Positions 1-7,082 of a stretch of DNA of 9,397 nucleotides are shown here, piece by piece. Position numbers and translations under genes: made by a program. The DNA is taken from positions 1-9,397 of the forward strand of contig JACRAG010000079.1 in NCBI GenBank assembly GCA_016213455.1. The letters are read 5' to 3'. Each line of letters begins with the position of its first letter. The first letter of the stretch is position 1. The notes beneath the pieces were generated by a model. It ran no database searches. It worked only from the letters and a program-made list of their open reading frames with translations, and had not been told where the DNA came from. This stretch comes from Anaerolineae bacterium. Its GTDB lineage: Bacteria > Chloroflexota > Anaerolineae > Anaerolineales > Anaerolineaceae.

Positions 1-660
1 ACCCGCGTTGGCAAGGCGGCCGCGCAAAAATGATTCGCTGAAAACAGGCATCAGCATGGCCGAAACGAATGCCAGCAGCAGGTGCAGCGGCGTGGCTGGC
101 ACGGGCTGGAGCGTGCGCGCCAGGGCGACCTCGCTCATTTGGTAAACGAACACACAGCCCAACAGCAGCCCTCCACCCGCCAGAGCGGCTGTCTGCCAGG
201 GCAGGGTTCGCTGTGTCGGGTGGGCCTTCATCGTGGTCTGTCCGATTTGCGATTGAAGCAGAATAAGGGCAGCAACCTGGGTCACGGGCACCCAGACCAG
301 GCTGGGCGATGTAAACATTTCCCACAACATACGCGGTAGATACCAATACACGCCAGCATCGATCAACACCGGCAGCAACCCGATCAACCCGGGCAGGATG
401 TAACCCAGCAAGATGACAAGACTATCAGGAAGGATTGTGACCGGGATGGAGCGCCGCGCCGCGACTGCGATTCGCAGCCCACTGACCCCGGATAAGAGCA
501 GCAAATAGGCCAGGCTGGTGATGAGATGAAGCTGGTCGAGCGACGAGAGTTCAACCTGGGTACCCGAAAAACGGCTGGCAACCAACCAGAAACCAACCGC
601 GACTACGCACAGCAGCACGGCAAGCAGGGGGGTGTTCTGGAGGATGGTCAACCGTTTCAT
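1..660 (-). CDS. Multi-pass membrane protein with degenerate CPBP-protease-like motif (3' end outside window)
   Basis: The reading frame is open for 220 codons from the ATG at 660 to base 1, so only the N-terminal part is present. An in-frame TGA lies 12 nt upstream of that ATG, which fixes it as the first possible ATG; no strong ribosome binding site is seen. About six hydrophobic stretches are visible, near residues 9-28, 45-60, 79-100, 121-136, 157-174 and 190-207. The last leads into PVFSESFLRGRL at 205-216. In CPBP (CAAX protease and bacteriocin-processing, Abi/Rce1-like) proteins, the first motif is EExxxR within EExxFRG. Here the same spacing reads Ser208-Glu209-x-x-x-Arg213, so the first Glu is replaced by Ser. 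The later histidine motifs would lie outside the window and cannot be checked. It could be a CPBP relative with altered or no activity, or an unrelated membrane protein. It is separated from the cluster upstream by a hairpin and is probably a separate transcription unit, though no clear promoter is seen in 661-755. The open frame is secure; the family call is tentative. Confidence 0.75.
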   Translation of the reverse strand, partial: MKRLTILQNTPLLAVLLCVVAVGFWLVASRFSGTQVELSSLDQLHLITSLAYLLLLSGVSGLRIAVAARRSIPVTILPDSLVILLGYILPGLIGLLPVLIDAGVYWYLPRMLWEMFTSPSLVWVPVTQVAALILLQSQIGQTTMKAHPTQRTLPWQTAALAGGGLLLGCVFVYQMSEVALARTLQPVPATPLHLLLAFVSAMLMPVFSESFLRGRLANAG

Positions 661-755
661 GGCAGCGTTTCAAACCCCTGGGGCCGGTTTTGAGGGCGGC
701 TCAGCGGGCGGATACCTTTCAATTCTGTCAGGGTTAGCCGGTAAGAAATCAGCAT

Positions 756-787
756 GGGTGGCCCGGCGCAGGCGCGCCGGGCCACCC
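756..787 (-). terminator. Perfect 14-bp GC-rich hairpin after the TadE-PA14 gene, probable terminator
   Basis: Bases 756-769 (GGGTGGCCCGGCGC) are the exact reverse complement of 774-787, with a 4-nt loop (AGGC). The hairpin begins 12 nt after the TAA stop of the leftward fusion gene, where an intrinsic terminator is expected. On the minus strand it is followed by CATGCTGATTTCTTACC, so the U-tract is weak and interrupted. It may therefore act as a 3'-end stabiliser or an inefficient terminator. A dispersed palindromic repeat is an alternative. The rest of the 661-799 gap shows no gene and no convincing promoter. Confidence 0.6.
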
Positions 788-799
788 GGTGAACTTAGT

Positions 800-3700
800 T
801 TATGGACACGGCAGGTCAGGCGGGCAGCCGATGGTGGGCGTAGGCGTGATGGGCGTCTTGGTCGGCGTGGGCGTCTTCGTCTTGGTCGGCGCAATGGTGT
901 GCGTCAACGTGAACTGCAGCGTGTTGGTGGGCGTGTTCGTAGGCGTGACGGGCGTGTTGGTGCGCGTCGCTGTGCTGGTGGGCGTGTTGGTGCGCGTGGG
1001 CGTGTTGGTGCGCGTCGGCGTGCGCGTGCGCGTGTTGGTCGGCGTGACGGGGGTAGGCGTGAGCGTCTTGGTCGGCGTCAACGTGATGGTGGGCGTCAGA
1101 GTTTTGGTTGGCGTCAACGTGATGGTGGGCGTGTTCGTCCTGGTGGGCGTCAATGTGCGCGTGGGCGTCAGCGTCCGGGTGGGGGTGTTGGTGGGTGTGT
1201 TGGTTGGGGTACGCGTTGCCGTACTGGTGAAGGTGGCTGTAAAGGTGCGGGTTGCGGTGGGGGTGGGTGACGGCAGGTTGCTGGAAACAATCAGTTCTTG
1301 TTCGATGCGGTTGCTATATTGCGAACCAGTGTTCAAGCTGTTGTTGTCACGCGCCTGGATGATCAATTTGTAGGTGCCGGCCGAAACCGCCGAACCGTTG
1401 CTCCAGGTGTAGGCAGCCAGGTTGGTCGGGCACGGATTGGCGCTCTGGTTGAAGAGGCAGTAGGCTGCGCCGCTGGAATCAACCACGCTGTGTACGAGGG
1501 TACCACTGGAATTGTACACGCTGAACCAGACCCGGTCGCGGGTGCGAATGCCGCCGGCTGCCGTGACTACTGCTTGGATGTTGAAGCGTCCGCCGGTGCC
1601 TTCCAGGCGATTGGTGGTGATCCGAGGCGCATTCAAACCAGTCAAAGGCATCTGGCAATCCTTCGGGCCGATTTTGTAATTCAGGGTTAGCTCGAAGCTG
1701 TCGCCGTCATAGAAGTTGTAATTCCCCGTGGGATACACCGGCGATGGACTGGTCAGCGCGCCCTGCCAGTTGCGATCCATGTTCAAGGTCACCGTGCCAC
1801 CCTCCAGGAAGGGAATCTCACCCAGGTTGGTGAAGTTATGCGTCCAGGCAGTGGATTGGCTGAGTGTCATGCCCGGTGAAAGCATGGTCGTGATGCCCAT
1901 TGAGGGGACGGTGAGTTGATAGTTATTCAATTTGATCGTCGGGCGTGTTTCTCCCACGATCTGGTTGTTCCAGGGCCCGTTCCAAACACCGTTCATCGAT
2001 ACCAGGTAAGCCGGCAGACTGTTGTTGTTGTTGACCAGGCGGATGGTCATGCGGTTACCATCCAGGAAGAGTTGCTCGCGCGAATCCTGGACCACCAGAT
2101 CGGTGCAGGCTGCCACAACCGTGGGCGTGGGCAACGGATCGAGCGGTTTTAGATATTTTTGCTGGATCACACTCACCGATCCCAGATAAGGTCCAGTCCA
2201 GCCGATGGAGAGATTGTCATCGCCGCTGCCTTCAATGTGGTCGGCTTCGATGTAGTAGAGCTGTCCAGCCACCAGAGAAATGGTTCTGGATTTTTGGTTG
2301 GTTTCTTTATCCCAGATCGGCAAGCCGCTGGAGCGTCCAACCCAGGCCGCCACATAGGCGATCAATGTCTTGCCGGAGGGATTTTGGTTGGGGCTGATGT
2401 ATAACCGGCTGGCATCGTCCGAGGATACATAGAAGGTGTAATCCCCGGTGTAAGGAGCGCACAGGTAAGCACGCATGCGCGAGCTGTAATTATCATCATC
2501 GTTGATGCGCGCATCCGCATCGCCAGAGTTATATTCTTCCTGCGGCGCGCGACCGGCATTGATGATGCTGGCTTCGACTGTACTCAGCGTGTTCAGGTCG
2601 TTACCGGTGATGCCGAACAGTTTTTGTAGATTCTTCCACAAGGCCACGGTTGCGCCCGTGCCTTTACAGTCTGCTTCAGGCGGTTTTTCGTTCTTGGGCA
2701 CCGGATTGAGATAGGTTTTATCGATTAAGACCGGCGTATCGCCATCGTCGATTCCGGGACCTTTCCAACCCAATCCCATGAAATCGCCCCCAACATTTTC
2801 TTTGAGGAAGATCTCAAAATAGTAGATCCCGCCGGCGACCAGTGTGTAGGAACTGCCCGTGGCATAGCCGTTGCCAATGTCGGAGGGAGTCAGACCTGTG
2901 TAGAAGCTTTCGATGGAGGGCGTGGCGTAATCGACCGTGGTGCCGCCGGGTGAGCTGTTGAAGTAAAAGCGTGCATTGTCATCGCTGACCATATAGAAGG
3001 TGTAGGGGCCGGTTTGCGGCGCGCATAAACGTCCGCGAATGCGAATGGCGTAGTTGTCATTGTTGGGTGAGGCTTGCGGCGACCATTCCAGCTTGTCACC
3101 GGGTCCAATCCAGGTATCGATGGTTTCGGTGGGGTTGTAATAGGTATAGTCGATGTTGCCGAGCAGGTCATCCACACTGAGGCCAGGCATGTTATTCCAG
3201 CGATCCAGCAGGACGCCGCTGCCAAGACAAGGGAAGGGTGTGGGAGATTGGGTTGTGGTAGGTGTTAGCGATGGTGTAACCGTCTCGGTGGGGCCGGCGC
3301 CCATACCGCCAGTCAGACCGGTGACGCGGCTGGCGCGAAAGCGCTCCACCACGCCTTCACGGGTGGCGGTCAAACGCAGTGTGGGCCACCAGGTGCTCAG
3401 GAAGGGCGTGATGAGGGTGTGGCGGTAGGTGAGGGTGACATATACGCGATCGCCGGGACCGCCCGCATCGTCGACGAAATTGCGGATCATGGCTTCATTA
3501 CCGGCAAAAAGCGTGTTATTCACGCCACGCGGCGTGTTGAAGTCCACTTTGGCACAGGTGTAGGGGAATTCCGAGGCCGGATCTCCGGTGATCAGTTCTT
3601 TTTTGCCGTAATAGAAGAACTTATAATCGTCGTCCTCGCTATTTCGGCTGGAGCAGATGGAAATGTTGAAAAAGTCCGGCATCTGCGGCGAGCCAACCAG

Positions 3701-4207
3701 GCTGGCGGCATTACTCATAAAGTCGGCGATGGTAGTCGGTTGGGTGGTGAGGTAATCGGCATAATTACCGCTGACGCTAGGGTCACGCCGCACACCAGCC
3801 GAACCAGCCCGGGCTGTGTCGGCAATGGAAAGCAGACGCGCCCAGTCTTGTAGAGCGTTGGTTTTATCTTCCCAGTTGCTGATTGTGGTGTCATTGTAGG
3901 GCAGCCGGCAATCCAGCAAGCCGTCCTTGAGGTCATCGGTGCGCAATGCGCCGGGTGTGGTGCCAAAAGAGGCTGCGACTGCGTCCGCGGCGGCACTACA
4001 GTATACGGTGTCGTAATTGCCTGAGACGGCGTAGCGCACGCCAAAGCGGGCGCCGTTTTCCAGCGCCAGCCAGGCCTGCAGAATGCGCCCGAATTCGATG
4101 ATGCCAAAAACCAGTAGAAGCAGAATGGGCAGCGCGAGGGCAAATTCGAGCAGGCCCTGAGCCCTGGTTTTCTTGCTTTTCACAATCGTGCGAATTGATT
4201 TGTTCAT
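800..4207 (-). CDS. TadE-like pseudopilin fused to two PA14-like domains and a Thr/Pro-rich C-terminal tail
   Basis: Protein of 1135 residues. Start: the ATG at 4207 is preceded by AAGGGGG at good spacing. The longer frame to 4252 would overlap the upstream gene and is not preferred. Residues 14-56 form a TadE-type N-terminus: a Lys/Arg-rich start, then [11 protein letters not shown] with Glu21 at the head of a hydrophobic helix, as in type IV pilin-like TadE/TadF proteins. Residues 57-303 are an uncharacterised pseudopilin-like body. A short Thr/Pro linker (304-326) precedes two PA14-like units (about 327-503 and 514-690). Both share LCAPxTGxYTFY, SDD, LVAGxxYY and GWxGP signatures. Residues 700-850 and about 860-975 are beta-rich and unassigned; the latter may be Ig-like. 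Residues 979-1125 are almost entirely Thr/Pro/Arg/Asn/Lys repeats, and the end is [10 protein letters not shown]14 domains are known from glycosidases, adhesins and toxins. A role as a surface-displayed, possibly sugar-binding adhesin is inference. Last gene of a three-gene cluster, 10 nt after the VWA gene. Confidence 0.88.
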   Translation of the reverse strand: MNKSIRTIVKSKKTRAQGLLEFALALPILLLLVFGIIEFGRILQAWLALENGARFGVRYAVSGNYDTVYCSAAADAVAASFGTTPGALRTDDLKDGLLDCRLPYNDTTISNWEDKTNALQDWARLLSIADTARAGSAGVRRDPSVSGNYADYLTTQPTTIADFMSNAASLVGSPQMPDFFNISICSSRNSEDDDYKFFYYGKKELITGDPASEFPYTCAKVDFNTPRGVNNTLFAGNEAMIRNFVDDAGGPGDRVYVTLTYRHTLITPFLSTWWPTLRLTATREGVVERFRASRVTGLTGGMGAGPTETVTPSLTPTTTQSPTPFPCLGSGVLLDRWNNMPGLSVDDLLGNIDYTYYNPTETIDTWIGPGDKLEWSPQASPNNDNYAIRIRGRLCAPQTGPYTFYMVSDDNARFYFNSSPGGTTVDYATPSIESFYTGLTPSDIGNGYATGSSYTLVAGGIYYFEIFLKENVGGDFMGLGWKGPGIDDGDTPVLIDKTYLNPVPKNEKPPEADCKGTGATVALWKNLQKLFGITGNDLNTLSTVEASIINAGRAPQEEYNSGDADARINDDDNYSSRMRAYLCAPYTGDYTFYVSSDDASRLYISPNQNPSGKTLIAYVAAWVGRSSGLPIWDKETNQKSRTISLVAGQLYYIEADHIEGSGDDNLSIGWTGPYLGSVSVIQQKYLKPLDPLPTPTVVAACTDLVVQDSREQLFLDGNRMTIRLVNNNNSLPAYLVSMNGVWNGPWNNQIVGETRPTIKLNNYQLTVPSMGITTMLSPGMTLSQSTAWTHNFTNLGEIPFLEGGTVTLNMDRNWQGALTSPSPVYPTGNYNFYDGDSFELTLNYKIGPKDCQMPLTGLNAPRITTNRLEGTGGRFNIQAVVTAAGGIRTRDRVWFSVYNSSGTLVHSVVDSSGAAYCLFNQSANPCPTNLAAYTWSNGSAVSAGTYKLIIQARDNNSLNTGSQYSNRIEQELIVSSNLPSPTPTATRTFTATFTSTATRTPTNTPTNTPTRTLTPTRTLTPTRTNTPTITLTPTKTLTPTITLTPTKTLTPTPVTPTNTRTRTPTRTNTPTRTNTPTSTATRTNTPVTPTNTPTNTLQFTLTHTIAPTKTKTPTPTKTPITPTPTIGCPPDLPCP
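833..1273 (-). repeat. Thr-Pro coding low-complexity repeat tract
   Basis: This stretch encodes residues 979-1125 of the TadE-PA14 protein as iterations of TPT, TNTPT, TRTLTPT and TKTLTPT. The plus strand reads as degenerate GTG/GGCGT repeats. Internal tandem copies are clear: 1068-1096 and 1104-1132 are 29-bp segments differing at one base, offset by 36 bp (12 residues). Repeat units are multiples of 3 nt, so copy-number change would lengthen or shorten the tail without a frameshift. Such tracts usually act as extended, often O-glycosylated, wall-spanning or stalk linkers; that role is inferred here. Confidence 0.9.
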
Positions 4208-4212
4208 CGCTA

Positions 4213-4219
4213 CCCCCTT
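4213..4219 (-). promoter_or_regulatory. Ribosome binding site overlapping the upstream stop codon
   Basis: On the minus strand the sequence reads TAAGGGGGTAGCGATG. The AAGGGGG motif begins inside the TAA stop of the VWA gene and sits 5 nt before the ATG at 4207. This decides the start of the TadE-PA14 gene and suggests translational coupling to the VWA gene. Confidence 0.65.
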
Positions 4220-6065
4220 ACTGGGTGATCTTGGTATAAATCCGGCTGGCAATGTCGTCGAAGATGGCCTTCAACTGCCCACCGCTGGGTGCAAAGTAAT
4301 ATTGACCGCAATTGGCCGTAGGCGCCAACGGGTTGCCTAAAGCGTTCACGCACAGGTCATTGGTGCGGTCGCCGTCATCGCCCACATTGGCCATGTAGCG
4401 CAGCAGCGGCACGCCGCTGGTCACTGCGGGTCCCAATCCGATCGAGTAGATTGCAATATCGTTGCCTAAAGGTTCGGCAGTATTCGCACTGACAAGTAGG
4501 GCTGCCTGATCGACCATGTCCAAGGCGTAATCATATGGGGAATAGTGGCTGGTGTGCGGGTTGCGCAGTTCCCAGGTTGTAGAAGGTGGACAGGTGTCAT
4601 CGCTGTTGCCGGGGTCGGACGGGTTGTAGTCGATGCAGTAACGGGGCGTGTTGTTGCGGTCGAAACAATAATCCGGCCAGAAACGGCTGGTGCAGAACCC
4701 GTTGGGGTAGGTATTGGGAATGATGGCGGGGTTGTTGAGTGTGGTAAACGTGTCGCTGGCATTGACTGCGCCGTCGGAGAGGAATATGATAACCCACACG
4801 GCGCCTGGGCGCCCGTTGCGTTTCAGCTCATCGGCAGCCATGCGAATGCCGCAGCCGGAGCAGGTGGAAACGAGTGCAAAATTGGTGTTGCCGGTGGCGG
4901 CGAGCCAGTTGGCCGCGGTGGTGTGATCATTTTCCGAGTATGCGCCGTCTTTATCCCAGTCGAAGGCATCGTTTTTGTTATCGTCATCGCAGGGCACACC
5001 CAGGGCTTCATCCCACCGGTCGCCGTCCAGCGTGCAGGTCAGGGTGGTGTCGGCGTCATTGCCGTCGCCATCCCGGTCTTCCGGATTGGCAATGTTGACC
5101 AGGTTGATATGATTTCGCCATTCGGGCCACATGCGCGCGTAAGGCGCATCGTCATGCAGCCGGATGGTGCCGATGGTATCTTTGATGGTGGCAATATTTC
5201 CGGTTTGCAGGGTTGTCAGGCTCTGGACCATGTGAGCTGAGGAGTCAAAAGTCACAATCCCCAGGCTGTCATACCCCTGATACAGGGTGTCAACCAGGCT
5301 CACGCCTGCACTGAGTGCTGCCCCAAACGGCTGGCACGTGTTGGTTTTATTCCCGTTAATGTCGGTTGTAATCGTGCAAAAGGTAAAGGGGTCATAGTCA
5401 GAACTGGTTGATTTACCATATCCTGGCGATTTGAAGGTGATGCAGCTGGCGTAATCGGATGTCGATGAGGGAGAAAGGCATTCCGACGCCATGGACTCAG
5501 AGGTGTCGATGACCAGCATCACGTCCACTGCGGCTGCCTCAGCCACGGCATTGGTGGATAAGGGGATATCGCGGAAACCAAGCAAGGAGAGGAAATAGAA
5601 GGGGCTTTTTTGCCTGGCCTCCACCCAAACCAGTTTGCGGGCTGGCTGTGGGTCGATATCAGGTGTTCCATCGTTGTCCACATCACCATTAATCACCGGG
5701 CACATATCATAGAATTTCGGATTGGTTGTTTGCAGGGCGATATCGCGCAGGTTGTCTGCGTCGTCGCCGTCACAAATAAAGAGTTTCAGATCCAAAACGG
5801 CAGGATCGGTGTTGATGCTGTGCAGTTTGATCACTTCCAGCGCAGCGGCGACCATCTGATTGTATTGCGCATTGCGTTTGAAGTTGTTGGCGGCTGCCAC
5901 CGAGGCGGCGTCCACGGCGCGTTTGAGCTGGCCATAGGAAGCATAAGTGACGCCAGCGTCAATCGCCAGGCCGACAAAAAAGAGCAACGCCAGGAGGCTG
6001 ACAGCAAAAATGACCAGCACCTGGCCGTGACTGCGTGGTTTTTGATTATTTTGGGATAATTTCAT
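4218..6065 (-). CDS. TadG-like protein with VWA domain and Asp-rich calcium-loop-like insertions
   Basis: Protein of 615 residues. The N-terminus (about 12-62) matches the TadG-like pattern: [10 protein letters not shown], a hydrophobic helix, [29 protein letters not shown]. This is the membrane-anchored N-terminus typical of Flp pilus assembly protein TadG. A von Willebrand factor A domain follows from about residue 180 ([13 protein letters not shown]) to the C-terminus. The MIDAS metal site DxSxS is intact (Asp187, Ser189, Ser191), and FLSDG at 428-432 supplies the later Asp431. The VWA domain carries large insertions. Three DxDxDG loops resembling EF-hand or thrombospondin-type calcium sites occur at 128-136, 330-335 and 369-374; the first lies between the TadG helix and the VWA fold. 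The insertions contain many cysteines, suggesting an extracytoplasmic location. AAGGA upstream of the ATG at 6065 supports the start. It is 24 nt after the small TadE gene and 10 nt before the TadE-PA14 gene, consistent with one operon. The partner is probably one or both TadE-like proteins (inference). Family call is strong; function is general. Confidence 0.9.
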   Translation of the reverse strand: MKLSQNNQKPRSHGQVLVIFAVSLLALLFFVGLAIDAGVTYASYGQLKRAVDAASVAAANNFKRNAQYNQMVAAALEVIKLHSINTDPAVLDLKLFICDGDDADNLRDIALQTTNPKFYDMCPVINGDVDNDGTPDIDPQPARKLVWVEARQKSPFYFLSLLGFRDIPLSTNAVAEAAAVDVMLVIDTSESMASECLSPSSTSDYASCITFKSPGYGKSTSSDYDPFTFCTITTDINGNKTNTCQPFGAALSAGVSLVDTLYQGYDSLGIVTFDSSAHMVQSLTTLQTGNIATIKDTIGTIRLHDDAPYARMWPEWRNHINLVNIANPEDRDGDGNDADTTLTCTLDGDRWDEALGVPCDDDNKNDAFDWDKDGAYSENDHTTAANWLAATGNTNFALVSTCSGCGIRMAADELKRNGRPGAVWVIIFLSDGAVNASDTFTTLNNPAIIPNTYPNGFCTSRFWPDYCFDRNNTPRYCIDYNPSDPGNSDDTCPPSTTWELRNPHTSHYSPYDYALDMVDQAALLVSANTAEPLGNDIAIYSIGLGPAVTSGVPLLRYMANVGDDGDRTNDLCVNALGNPLAPTANCGQYYFAPSGGQLKAIFDDIASRIYTKITQ

Positions 6066-6089
6066 CTTGGCTGCTTCCTTATGCCCGGT

Positions 6090-6893
6090 TTATGGGGTTG
6101 GGGTTGGTTTTGCGGCTGGCAGAGGCATCAACGTGTAGGCGTGGATTTTGATCGGGTTGGGAACAAAGGCGGTGAAGATGGGCAAGCCCAGCACCTGGTC
6201 ATGGCAGACATACACTTCCACGGCCACGAAACCAATATTACGCGGCGCGGCGATGGGGGTGACATCCGCGGGGAATTCACCGGGCGTGTATGCGGTCAAT
6301 GTGCGTACTTTGGGCAGGGTGTAGAATGGCTTGGCGTTGGCGTCGGTGTTGCCCTGGCAGTCATTTTTCCAGTTGTTGGTTTCCACATACGCGCCGGTCT
6401 TGTGGTTGGAAAATGCCCAATAATAGCTGGTATCGGAACCTTCCACAATCTTTTCTTGCGCTTGTTTTTCTACGGATTGTACTGCTTCGCCTTCACGGTA
6501 GGAGAATACGGTGATAACGACGTCGTCGGTGTCCGGGTTATAGTCCAAATATTTGTCCATGCCGCCGCACCAGGCCGGGTTGCCGGAGCAGCGCGGGTCA
6601 TCGGGTGGGGGAGAAAAAATGCAGGATGAGTCCCAATAAAAGTCGAAACTATTCTGGGTGGCGCAATCAGTGTCGCCGCTGGTGCCGACAAACGGGTCGC
6701 GGATGGAGGCAAAGCGGGCGGCCTCACGAGTCAGGTCCAGGGCATCCAGATATCGACCGAGAAAGAAAGCCACTTCGACCAGGCCCAGCAAGATCAGGAT
6801 TAGAACGGGCAGCACCAGCGCCAGTTCTACAAAGGATTGGCCGCGAAAGCCTTTTCCACGTTTTTGGGTGAGTTTATTCATGAGTTTGATCAT
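6090..6893 (-). CDS. TadE-like pseudopilin, first gene of the leftward cluster
   Basis: Protein of 267 residues. After a basic N-terminus, residues 17-60 read RGQSFVELALVLPVLILILL through FLGRYLDALDLTREAARFAS. This is the TadE signature, with Glu23 at the start of the hydrophobic helix and the conserved Arg/Ala-rich segment after it. TadE-type proteins are minor pseudopilins of Tad (Flp) pili, usually cleaved before the hydrophobic helix by a prepilin peptidase. The rest (70-260) is predicted extracytoplasmic with six cysteines (77, 91, 102, 109, 179, 230) and no domain I recognise. The end, KPTPTP, echoes in miniature the long Thr/Pro tail of the third gene. Start: ATG at 6893 has a weak AGGTG about 13 nt upstream; ATG at 6881 (residue 5) is possible but has no better site. 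A strong promoter lies about 70 nt upstream. Spacing of 24 nt to the next gene supports co-transcription. Confidence 0.88.
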   Translation of the reverse strand: MIKLMNKLTQKRGKGFRGQSFVELALVLPVLILILLGLVEVAFFLGRYLDALDLTREAARFASIRDPFVGTSGDTDCATQNSFDFYWDSSCIFSPPPDDPRCSGNPAWCGGMDKYLDYNPDTDDVVITVFSYREGEAVQSVEKQAQEKIVEGSDTSYYWAFSNHKTGAYVETNNWKNDCQGNTDANAKPFYTLPKVRTLTAYTPGEFPADVTPIAAPRNIGFVAVEVYVCHDQVLGLPIFTAFVPNPIKIHAYTLMPLPAAKPTPTP

Positions 6894-6941
6894 GGCAATG
6901 GTCTTGCACCTGTTAGATTAGGATGAATGAAAACAAATCCG

Positions 6942-6958
6942 GCAGGCGGTTTGCCTGC
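6942..6958 (-). promoter_or_regulatory. Hairpin or operator at the predicted 5' end of the leftward transcript
   Basis: Bases 6942-6947 (GCAGGC) pair perfectly with 6953-6958 (GCCTGC) around a 5-nt loop. The predicted transcription start from the 6965-6993 promoter falls at about 6957-6959, so the stem would form the first bases of the mRNA. It could protect the 5' end from decay, or at the DNA level be a repressor site just downstream of the -10. No family-specific operator is recognised. Confidence 0.45.
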
Positions 6959-6964
6959 ACAGTT

Positions 6965-6993
6965 AAGATACAGGTGAGAAAAAGGTGTGTCAA
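6965..6993 (-). promoter_or_regulatory. Sigma70-type promoter for the TadE/VWA/PA14 cluster
   Basis: On the minus strand TTGACA (6993-6988) is a perfect -35 box. It is followed by exactly 17 nt and TATCTT (6970-6965), which matches four of six positions of the -10 consensus. The spacing and the perfect -35 make this the best promoter candidate in the window. It would give a leader of about 65 nt before the ATG at 6893. Confidence 0.65.
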
Positions 6994-7031
6994 GAGGGCT
7001 GACGGAACTGTAAACCGGGTTCAACGGCTTT

Positions 7032-7060
7032 GTAACAAAATCCGGACATTCCTGTATAAT
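7032..7060 (+). promoter_or_regulatory. Sigma70-type promoter for the pseudophosphatase gene
   Basis: TATAAT at 7055-7060 is a perfect -10 box. GTAACA at 7032-7037, exactly 17 nt upstream, matches the -35 consensus at four of six positions; TTGTAA at 7030-7035 with a 19-nt spacer is an alternative. Transcription would begin near 7067, downstream of the ATG codons at 7059 and 7062. It faces away from the leftward promoter, with roughly 40 bp between the two -35 boxes. Confidence 0.5.
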
Positions 7061-7069
7061 GATGCTCGT

Positions 7070-7075
7070 AGAGGA
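7070..7075 (+). promoter_or_regulatory. Ribosome binding site selecting a TTG start
   Basis: AGAGGA lies 7 nt upstream of TTG at 7083, ideal Shine-Dalgarno spacing. The in-frame ATGs at 7059 and 7062 have no such motif and lie in or beside the -10 box. This favours TTG at 7083 as the start. Confidence 0.5.
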
Positions 7076-7082
7076 TCCCGCT

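Noticed and set aside
833..1273. Possible CRISPR array
   Set aside because: Repeats are short, contiguous, degenerate and in-frame coding, with no unique spacers of constant length.
789..1373. Plus-strand frame of Val/Gly/Arg repeats over the Thr/Pro tract, with a second Arg/Gly-rich plus frame at 632-1270
   Set aside because: Both are antisense shadows of the Thr/Pro codons; low complexity removes stops in several frames. No ribosome binding site or recognisable domain.
4208..4252. Fifteen-residue N-terminal extension of the TadE-PA14 protein
   Set aside because: It would overlap the end of the VWA gene and place extra residues before the usual basic TadE start. ATG at 4207 has the ribosome binding site.
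4545..5240. 231-residue plus-strand open frame
   Set aside because: Lies entirely antisense to the VWA domain of the TadG-like gene, whose motifs are intact; no domain is seen in the plus frame.
7014..7058. Further upstream start for the plus-strand gene
   Set aside because: The frame is open back to a TAA at 7011 but contains no ATG, GTG or TTG with a ribosome binding site, and it lies in the promoter.
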